Notes under the pieces: model-generated
Databases searched by the model: none
The model's input: only the letters and a program-made list of their open reading frames with translations
Told to the model about the DNA's origin: nothing
Program-made: the position numbers and the translations under genes
Source of the DNA: an uncultured Rubritalea sp.
Lineage (GTDB): Bacteria; Verrucomicrobiota; Verrucomicrobiia; Verrucomicrobiales; Akkermansiaceae
Reading direction: 5' to 3'
Assembly: GCA_937981665.1 (NCBI GenBank)
Contig: CALJOJ010000007.1
Span: 1-64,000 of the forward strand
DNA: 64,000 nt
Part shown: positions 57,979 through 64,000 of the stretch, in pieces
How positions within the stretch are numbered: the first letter of the stretch is position 1
How the letters are laid out: the number at the start of each line of letters is the position of its first letter

Positions 57979-58857
57979 ATGAATTTACAATTTAAGCTAA
58001 ACTGCATTGCATGCACTACAGCCCTCATCATCTTAAGCTCAGCCTGCCAACAGCAAGCCATTATTCCATTACCTATTGCTCCAGTAGTAGAAACCCCAAC
58101 TATTAAAGCTAAGAACAAACTTACCGCAGCTCAACCTAAGCCAGCAGCACTAGTACTAGCTCAGGCGCCTGCTCAGAAAGTACTTCCAAATGCATTACAT
58201 AAGATCAGTCACGATGGGATTCAGTTCAACCTCGTTACCTTCGACAGTAGAAAGCAATCACTCGTCGTAGCCGATCAAGCCAAGGGACCAGGTACCAGCT
58301 ACGCTGATGCGCAAGCGGCCACAGATTCACTAAATGGAATAGCTGCCATCAATGCTGGGTTCTTTACCCCAGAAGGAAAACCGCTCGGGCTAGTCATCAC
58401 CCAAGGGACTAGGCGCGGAGCTTACAACACTTCATCACTCGGCAGCGGGATATTCTACCAGACACCTCAAGGCGCACACCTCAAGCGCAGATCTATCTGG
58501 GCTCAGCTCTCGAAAAAACCACCTGCAGAACTACTTCAGGCTGGCCCGATGCTGTTAGAGAACTCCAAGGTCATTGCAGGATTATCTAACAATAACGCCC
58601 GCGTGCGCTCATTCATCGCTACCGACGGCAATAGCCACTGGTGTATCGGCCACGCCAGTGCCTGTACCCTAAGCGACTTATCAAAAGCTCTAACAACATT
58701 GAAGATCGATAGTTTCAAAGCCACCATCGCATTAAACCTCGACGGTGGGCGCTCATCAGATCTCTGGGTCTCCTCCTCGGTCAACAACGGTCCACTCAGC
58801 ATACGCCCATTCTGGAACAAAGATGTGCGTAACTTCCTAGTACTAAAAAACAAATAG
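57979..58857 (+). CDS. Phosphodiester glycosidase (NAGPA/DUF2233) family lipoprotein
   Basis: 292 residues. The signal peptide has a lipobox near TALIILSSACQ (Cys about 23), then a Pro/Ala-rich linker. The domain from about residue 75 has NGIAAINAGFFTPEGKPLGLVI, LLQAGPMLLEN and IALNLDGGRSSDLW, which are the conserved blocks of the phosphodiester glycosidase family. It likely acts on cell-envelope or exopolysaccharide links in the periplasm; the substrate is unknown. Confidence 0.85.
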   Translation: MNLQFKLNCIACTTALIILSSACQQQAIIPLPIAPVVETPTIKAKNKLTAAQPKPAALVLAQAPAQKVLPNALHKISHDGIQFNLVTFDSRKQSLVVADQAKGPGTSYADAQAATDSLNGIAAINAGFFTPEGKPLGLVITQGTRRGAYNTSSLGSGIFYQTPQGAHLKRRSIWAQLSKKPPAELLQAGPMLLENSKVIAGLSNNNARVRSFIATDGNSHWCIGHASACTLSDLSKALTTLKIDSFKATIALNLDGGRSSDLWVSSSVNNGPLSIRPFWNKDVRNFLVLKNK

Positions 58858-58881
58858 CTACCCTCTGTAAACTAATTAAGA

Positions 58882-60621
58882 TTAACCATTCATACCTAGC
58901 CAGTCTTCCACCTCTGCGAGTGTTTTGGTATTTACTACATCTTCCTTAGTCAACCAGCCTTTTCTTGCTAATCGAACGCCGTAGGAGAGATACTGCAGTT
59001 GCTCAGTGCGGTGTGCATCCGGATTAATGCTCGTTTTCACGCCTTTCTCCTTCGCCTTCTTCCAGTAACGCCAGTCCATATCCAGACGCATTGGACTACA
59101 GTTTAGCTCGATGATTGTCCCTGTCTCAGCAGCACAGTCGATGATCTTCTCCACATTCACAGCATAAGGATTCCTCTTCAGTAATAGGCGACCTGTAAGA
59201 TGACCAAGCATCGTCACATGTTCATTCTCCATAGCGCGAATAATCCGAGCTGTCATCTCATCCTCTGGCAGTGTAAATGCATTGTGCACCGAAGCTACAC
59301 AGTAGTCTAACTGCTTCAGAACATCATCCGGAAAATCAAGACTTCCGTCTTTTAGAATATCAACCTCAGATCCAGCGATCAACTTAAATTTTCCATCCCA
59401 GTCAGGATTAGAATTAAGCTTTTTGATCTCAGCTACCTGCCGCAGCAGCCTATCTGCATAAAGTCCATTAGCCTGAAACGATGACTTACTATGGTCTGCA
59501 ATACCCAGATACTCCAAGCCGAGATCGATTGCAGCATCAGCCATTTCTTCTAATGAATTTCGCCCATCAGAAGCAGTCGTGTGGTTATGGAATGTCCCCC
59601 TGAGGTTTTCTAGCTCGATCAACTTTGGAATCTCCCCCTTTTCAGCAGCTTCAAACTCTCCACGATTTTCACGTAACTCAGGAGGGATAAACGCTAGCCC
59701 AAGTGCATTATAAATATCTGCTTCTTCGTTGACCTCAGGAAGTTCCACGCTCGTATCATCACCCTGAAAATCATACTCGTTCAGCGACCACCCCTTCTGC
59801 TTGGCACGCTTACGCATTTCTACATTGTGCTCCTTACTCCCGCTAAAGTACTGCAGTGAAAATGGATACGCGCTATTGGAAACCGCTCGCAAATCACACT
59901 GTAACCCATCATCTAGTCGTACTGATGCCTTAGTCTCACCACATACAATTACCGAATGCACCTCGGGAAGCGTACTAAAATATTCAGTCAGTTCAGCTGG
60001 CTTTTCAGTAGCTACAAGGATGTCGATATCGTGTAAAATTTCCTTAGACCTTCTGTAAGAACCCGCATGTGTGCAGCGAAGTGCAGCCGGATGCTCACGC
60101 ACTTTCTCTAACAACACCTCAGCCATCACAGCCACACTGCCCAATCTAAAATGACTCGCAAATTTCTCTTTCAGCTCTATGGCCTCCAAGATCTTCTCCA
60201 CCGTCTTCTTTCCAAAGCCGCTGAGTTCAGCCACCTTTCCACTCTCACAAGCTTCCTTGAGTGAAGGGATCGAATCCACCGCTAATTTATTATAGAGCGC
60301 CTTGATCTTCTTTGGCCCCAGACCTGAAAGCTCAAACAAATCAAACAATCCAGCGGGAAACTCGCCTCGTAAATTTTCATAATACGTCATCTTACTAGTC
60401 TGTACTAGCTCAGAGACTTTTTCCTGCAGCGCTTTACCAAAGCCTTTCACCCCACTGAGATCACCAGCCTTAGCCAGAGCTATGATATCCATTTCAGAGT
60501 TCATCACGGCTTCTGCTCCATTTCTGTAAGCTCTGGTTTTAAAGACATTCTCTCCCTTAAGCTCTAGTAAAACTGCTATCTCTTCCAGAATCTCAGCTAT
60601 CTCTTCGCGTCCTATTTCCAT
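58882..60621 (-). CDS. polX: DNA polymerase X-family protein with PHP domain
   Basis: 579 residues from the ATG at 60621 (MEIGREEIAEILEEIAVLLEL); the GTG/ATG choices upstream add nine residues. Helix-hairpin-helix repeats (ELSGLGPKKIKALYNKL, AELSGFGKKTVEKILEAI) are followed by the nucleotidyltransferase core with GSYRRSKEILHDIDILVA (catalytic Asp pair), and the C-terminal PHP domain: TFHNHTTASDGRNSLEEM, GSEVDIL, VHNAF, GHLTGRLL, NPDAHRT. Gap-filling polymerase with 3'-5' exonuclease activity in known bacterial PolX; role in base excision repair. Confidence 0.92.
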   Translation of the reverse strand: MEIGREEIAEILEEIAVLLELKGENVFKTRAYRNGAEAVMNSEMDIIALAKAGDLSGVKGFGKALQEKVSELVQTSKMTYYENLRGEFPAGLFDLFELSGLGPKKIKALYNKLAVDSIPSLKEACESGKVAELSGFGKKTVEKILEAIELKEKFASHFRLGSVAVMAEVLLEKVREHPAALRCTHAGSYRRSKEILHDIDILVATEKPAELTEYFSTLPEVHSVIVCGETKASVRLDDGLQCDLRAVSNSAYPFSLQYFSGSKEHNVEMRKRAKQKGWSLNEYDFQGDDTSVELPEVNEEADIYNALGLAFIPPELRENRGEFEAAEKGEIPKLIELENLRGTFHNHTTASDGRNSLEEMADAAIDLGLEYLGIADHSKSSFQANGLYADRLLRQVAEIKKLNSNPDWDGKFKLIAGSEVDILKDGSLDFPDDVLKQLDYCVASVHNAFTLPEDEMTARIIRAMENEHVTMLGHLTGRLLLKRNPYAVNVEKIIDCAAETGTIIELNCSPMRLDMDWRYWKKAKEKGVKTSINPDAHRTEQLQYLSYGVRLARKGWLTKEDVVNTKTLAEVEDWLGMNG

Positions 60622-60704
60622 GGTGCTATTCAAGCTCACTCTCACCATAAATCAAAACAAAAGATCTTTATTGCTATGCTATCTCTCGTTGTCTAAATTT
60701 TAGC

Positions 60705-61478
60705 ATGTTATTTCAAAGAAACATATTACTTTTATCAATCTTATCACTAAGCACATTGCCAAGTTTAGGACAGCTACTCGGAGGAGTAGAGGTTGGTGAC
60801 ACGAGAAATGAAGTAGAGAAGAAACTCAAGGCTTCTCCACTTGTTGATGCTAAAAGAGAGAGCACACTCTTTGAAACATCGGGTCTCAATGGCTCTTATA
60901 AGACTACAAACACGCTCGATGACCTTCAATACACTGTTCATTACAACTGGATAGAAGGCAAAACACTACAAAGTCTGAGTCTACACTCTGCACACATGCC
61001 AGCTACGCAGTACCCTACCAAGCTGAAAACCTCATGGAAATATCTAGTTAACTACCTCTCCAGCCGTCACGGTAAAGCCAGCAGTGCCAGTACGTACCCT
61101 CAGAAAGACCACCTTGCTATGGATAGCATCCTCTTCACTCACAAGTGGAAAACCGATACCGGCAATCTCTACATGGGACCAGGCCTCGCAAAGAATGGCT
61201 ATAAGCTAGTCATGACATTCACTAAACACGCTTTCACATCCACTGATCCCAACAAAGGAGATAACCAGAATAACAACCAAGATATCACTCAGAACACAAA
61301 TACAGAGACCTCTACAGATGAGTTCATCCAAGACTCTAGACCTGAAGCAACTTATAATGAAGGTGGTAAAAAGAGTAATGATGGCTGGAAAAAAAATAAG
61401 GACAGTGGTTGGAGTAAGAACCGTGATAGTGGTTGGGCTAAAAATAATGATCCACGCCTAAACAACGATGATAAATAG
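60705..61478 (+). CDS. Secreted protein with Trp/Asn/Lys-rich repeat tail, unknown function
   Basis: 257 residues with a signal peptide (MLFQRNILLLSILSLSTLPSLG). Residues 24-190 form a soluble domain with two Trp-rich strands (VHYNWIEGKTLQSLSLHS, LKTSWKYLVNYLSSRHGK). The last 70 residues are low-complexity: DNQNNNQDITQNTNTE, then short repeats of the form (S/D)GWxKNxD: GWKKNKD, GWSKNRD, GWAKNND. No family is recognised. Divergent from polX, and 36 nt before the helicase gene. Confidence 0.65.
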   Translation: MLFQRNILLLSILSLSTLPSLGQLLGGVEVGDTRNEVEKKLKASPLVDAKRESTLFETSGLNGSYKTTNTLDDLQYTVHYNWIEGKTLQSLSLHSAHMPATQYPTKLKTSWKYLVNYLSSRHGKASSASTYPQKDHLAMDSILFTHKWKTDTGNLYMGPGLAKNGYKLVMTFTKHAFTSTDPNKGDNQNNNQDITQNTNTETSTDEFIQDSRPEATYNEGGKKSNDGWKKNKDSGWSKNRDSGWAKNNDPRLNNDDK

Positions 61479-61514
61479 TCATCACGGCGACACTTTACTT
61501 TATCATACATAATC

Positions 61515-63458
61515 ATGCTGACGCCCCATCAGGCATTACAGACCCACTTTGGTTTGCAGGAATTTCGGCCTGCGCAGCTTGAAATCATCGATCACATCCT
61601 CGCAGGTAACAACACACTAGCCACCCTTCCTACAGGCTCTGGAAAATCACTCACCTTCCAACTTCCCTCATTTCTACTAAGAGATAAAGGCACCACCGTA
61701 GTCATTTCACCTCTCCTCTCACTCATCCGAGATCAAGTTCAGAAACTGCAGCAGCAAGAAATTTCCGCCTTCCAGATAGACTCCACACTGACCACCGAAG
61801 AGCGACATAATAATCTAAACCAGCTCAGAAATGGTAAGGTTCAGCTACTCTACACCTCTCCCGAGACGCTTGCTAATCCTGAACTGCTAGACATCCTCAA
61901 GCTGATACCTATTTCCCTCGTAGCTATCGATGAGGCACACTGTTACTCTGAGTGGGGCCACAGTTTCCGCCCATCTTACCTCTCACTACCGCACCTAACT
62001 CGGGCTATCAAACCACACGCAGTCCTCGCTTTAACAGCCACCGCTACACGCAAAGTAGCCTCAGATATACGCAAGGCATTCCGTATAAAGACCGCACAGC
62101 ATATAGCATCCTCACCGAAACGCGAGAACCTCAGCTATACAGTCATCCCTTGCACTAGCGAACAGCGACTCGACATTCTAACAAACACTCTCGCCCAGCG
62201 AGAGCACCTGCCTGCCATCGTCTATGCCATGCAGCAGAAGCAGTGCGAAGAGATAGCGCATCATATCTCCACCACCGGACTACGAGTAAAATCTTATCAC
62301 GCGGGAATGTCAGCTAGCTCACGCAAGCAGATTCAGGATGATTTCCTTGCCAACAAAACCCAAGTCATCGTCGCTACTATAGCCTTTGGCATGGGAGTGG
62401 ATAAATCTAATATCCGCTCCATCATCCACTATCATTTACCCAAATCCCCCGAAGGCTGGATGCAGGAAAGTGGCAGAGCTGGCCGAGATGACAAAACAGC
62501 ACACACGTATCTCTTAGCCTGTGGTGATGACATCATCCCGTTGACTAACTTCATCCGAGCTCGTGAGCTAGAAGAAACCGCCATTCACCGCTTGATCTGC
62601 AAGCTCGTATCACAAGGCAAGACCGCAGCCATTCAGCCATACCAAACCCGTGTCGAACTAGGTATGCTCTCCACCACGCTCGATGTCATACTTGCTAAAC
62701 TAGAGCTACTCAAGATAAGCAAATACACCCACACAACCTGGCGTTATATCCAGATGAATGTTCTCTATGGAAGAACTCTACAGCTCACCGACTACCCCAA
62801 AAAGCATCGAGTGGCTATTCAAAGTATCATCGACTCAGAAGACCGCTACGACCTCCATGACACACTAGAAGACTTTGGTATCCCTAGTGAAAAAATTTAC
62901 GAGACATTATTAGAAATCAAGATTTCTGGTGAATGTTACATGCGATTCTCAGGCTGGCAAAAACACTACAAGATGCTCAAAATTCTCGATAAAGATCAAG
63001 TCCATGATCTCGCCCGTGAACTCAATGACTACCATCAAAATCAGCTAGAGCACGACGAGAAACGACTCAATGAAGTGGTCCGCATCTCAACTACCAAAGC
63101 ATGTATTCCCGTACAGTTTGAAAAATGGTTCAGTGTCACCAAGGCCGAGCAAAACGCCTGCAACAACTGCTCTTCATGTAATGGCGATGTGCGCTCTAGA
63201 AAGCTCTCCACCTCATTTAAAAAGAAGCGTGGTTCGACCCACTCACTCACAGACCAGCAGTTAGAGAACATCAAAGAATTTCTAGATAAGAAGAAAAAGT
63301 ACCTGCATAGTCCAGCTCAGCTCACCTGTGTTCTCTGTGGCATCAGCACACCTTATGTCCGACACTACTACCTAAGTCACCACCCTATTTTTGGTAGCTT
63401 TGAGCATATCAGTTACGATGACATCCATCCCTATTCGATCGCTCTGATGCAAGGCTAG
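61515..63458 (+). CDS. RecQ-family ATP-dependent DNA helicase
   Basis: 647 residues. The motif order is TLPTGSGKSLTFQLPS (Walker A, near residue 37), VVISPLLSLIRDQV, VAIDEAHCYSEWGHSFRPSY, ALTATATRKV, and RSIIHYHLPKSPEGWMQESGRAGRD. The DEAH box identifies RecQ. The C-terminal part carries a CNNCSSC zinc site and a second Cys/His cluster (LTCVLCGISTPYVRHYYLSHHPIF); no HRDC domain is obvious. It unwinds DNA 3'-5' in recombination and fork repair. It may be a RecQ-like variant rather than RecQ proper. Confidence 0.9.
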   Translation: MLTPHQALQTHFGLQEFRPAQLEIIDHILAGNNTLATLPTGSGKSLTFQLPSFLLRDKGTTVVISPLLSLIRDQVQKLQQQEISAFQIDSTLTTEERHNNLNQLRNGKVQLLYTSPETLANPELLDILKLIPISLVAIDEAHCYSEWGHSFRPSYLSLPHLTRAIKPHAVLALTATATRKVASDIRKAFRIKTAQHIASSPKRENLSYTVIPCTSEQRLDILTNTLAQREHLPAIVYAMQQKQCEEIAHHISTTGLRVKSYHAGMSASSRKQIQDDFLANKTQVIVATIAFGMGVDKSNIRSIIHYHLPKSPEGWMQESGRAGRDDKTAHTYLLACGDDIIPLTNFIRARELEETAIHRLICKLVSQGKTAAIQPYQTRVELGMLSTTLDVILAKLELLKISKYTHTTWRYIQMNVLYGRTLQLTDYPKKHRVAIQSIIDSEDRYDLHDTLEDFGIPSEKIYETLLEIKISGECYMRFSGWQKHYKMLKILDKDQVHDLARELNDYHQNQLEHDEKRLNEVVRISTTKACIPVQFEKWFSVTKAEQNACNNCSSCNGDVRSRKLSTSFKKKRGSTHSLTDQQLENIKEFLDKKKKYLHSPAQLTCVLCGISTPYVRHYYLSHHPIFGSFEHISYDDIHPYSIALMQG

Positions 63459-63467
63459 TCTATTTCT

Positions 63468-63653
63468 CTAACATGCTATTATCGTGATTATCTCGTCTGT
63501 TTTATTTTCAAATTCAAACTCTATATTTACCACCTCAATATCCAGCTTCGTAGCCACCTCCTTCAGCGTCTTCACAAAGGTAAACTCAGCTCCCACTAAG
63601 GAAACTGCCATAACTGAATAAATCATCAAATATTCTAGTAACTTACCGAACAT
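63468..63653 (-). CDS. Small protein of unknown function (61 aa)
   Basis: MFGKLLEYLMIYSVMAVSLVGAEFTFVKTLKEVATKLDIE, then NIEFEFENKTDEIITIIAC. The first 20 residues are hydrophobic (possible signal or anchor), the rest is acidic and soluble. It is convergent with the helicase gene by nine bases and divergent from the methyltransferase. No family is recognised. It may be real or chance. Confidence 0.35.
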   Translation of the reverse strand: MFGKLLEYLMIYSVMAVSLVGAEFTFVKTLKEVATKLDIEVVNIEFEFENKTDEIITIIAC

Positions 63654-63718
63654 AATAGCAATATACCGCCATCTCGAATGGATTAGCACCCTAATCAGAG
63701 CACCACAACATTACCACC

Positions 63719-64000
63719 ATGCGCCCACAGAAGAAATTCAAACCAACTCCATTCCCACAGTTCCACGAACTAGAGCTCACCATAGAGTCTCTCTCTAACC
63801 AAGGTGACGGAGTCGCACGAGTGGATGTCCGTAATGAGAGACTCACCAACTGGGTGATCTTCGTCCCTTTCACCATCCCAGGTGAGACAGTGAGAGCACG
63901 TATCATCAGTAATAAGAAAAACTGTTCTCTCGCAGAACTCGTAGAAATCATCACTCCATCTGAGCGCAGAGTCGAGCCTAAGTGCAGCCTGTTCCAAAGC
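63719..64000 (+). CDS. Partial 23S rRNA (uracil-5-)-methyltransferase-like protein with TRAM domain
   Basis: The first 94 codons lie inside the window and run off the right edge. MRPQKKFKPTPFPQFHELELTIESLSNQGDGVARV starts a TRAM domain (LTIESLSNQGDGVAR, then VFVPFTIPGETVRARI), which binds RNA in RumA/RlmD-type methyltransferases. LAELVEIITPSERRVEPKC continues toward the iron-sulfur Cys region typical of RlmD. The catalytic domain is outside. The class is likely; the exact enzyme is not. Confidence 0.75.
   Translation, partial: MRPQKKFKPTPFPQFHELELTIESLSNQGDGVARVDVRNERLTNWVIFVPFTIPGETVRARIISNKKNCSLAELVEIITPSERRVEPKCSLFQS

Overview
The window reads as a gene-dense stretch of a bacterial chromosome with intermediate, slightly AT-leaning base composition. 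It most likely comes from the PVC superphylum, and Verrucomicrobiota is my best guess. The reasons are a very long GreA (about 600 aa with a large N-terminal extension, as in Chlamydia), a SecA with a large insertion and no zinc-binding tail, a DUF1080 protein, two secreted sulfatases, an SHD1-like domain protein, an MJ0042-type zinc-ribbon protein, many small lipoproteins, and KDO and LptF/G genes that imply an LPS outer membrane. This is inference; there is no rRNA gene here to prove it.

Layout. 1-5.6 kb (minus strand): a partial HTH-type gene at the edge; a thioredoxin-like/SHD1 secreted protein interrupted by two in-frame TGA codons; a TIGR01777 epimerase with two small membrane proteins and a DCC-family thiol oxidoreductase; and a sulfatase. 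5.8-11.4 kb: MATE exporter, FAD dehydrogenase, hflX, aat, apt. 11.5-17.8 kb: pgi, an LptF/LptG-type permease, a SulP sulfate transporter, and an arylsulfatase whose base composition looks foreign. 18.2-21.6 kb: a ferric-iron ABC transporter operon with a Fur-box-like site over the start codon. 21.6-28.4 kb: trpE-trpG plus an unknown gene, divergent from secA. 28.4-30.2 kb: DUF1080 protein, an entericidin-like small lipoprotein, and a decayed DDE transposase. 30.3-39.4 kb: kdsB, pyrG, a RidA-family gene, a ftsB/divIC-like gene, eno, long greA and parC/gyrA, with two inverted copies of a short dispersed repeat. 39.5-42.4 kb: a frameshifted secreted protein, a sugar-phosphate mutarotase, mutY and twin tRNA-Arg genes. 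42.5-46.4 kb: nusA-infB-rbfA. 46.6-50 kb: two lipoproteins and htpG. 50-55.9 kb: an ABC exporter trio, a phosphoesterase, a Nudix pseudogene coupled to a HAD phosphatase, and aroB. 56-64 kb: zinc-ribbon/HEAT-like protein, tRNA-Leu(UAA), a phosphodiester glycosidase, polX, a Trp-rich repeat-tail protein, a RecQ-type helicase, and the start of a TRAM-domain RNA methyltransferase.

Most genes are housekeeping. The most unusual locus is 286-1197 (minus): one continuous 304-codon reading frame with a signal peptide, interrupted only by two TGA codons four codons apart. Both fall where a thioredoxin fold carries its redox-active residues. A perfect 7-bp hairpin begins 11 nt after the second TGA, which is where a bacterial SECIS element would sit. 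TGA is almost never used as a stop in this window (two cases among roughly fifty genes, one of them a decayed gene). The locus is either a new kind of selenoprotein (UxxxU) or a very selectively damaged gene. Lesser points are a mononucleotide-run frameshift, a MITE-like repeat pair, a Fur-like box that encodes the first residues of a protein, and a nested hairpin in the nusA leader.
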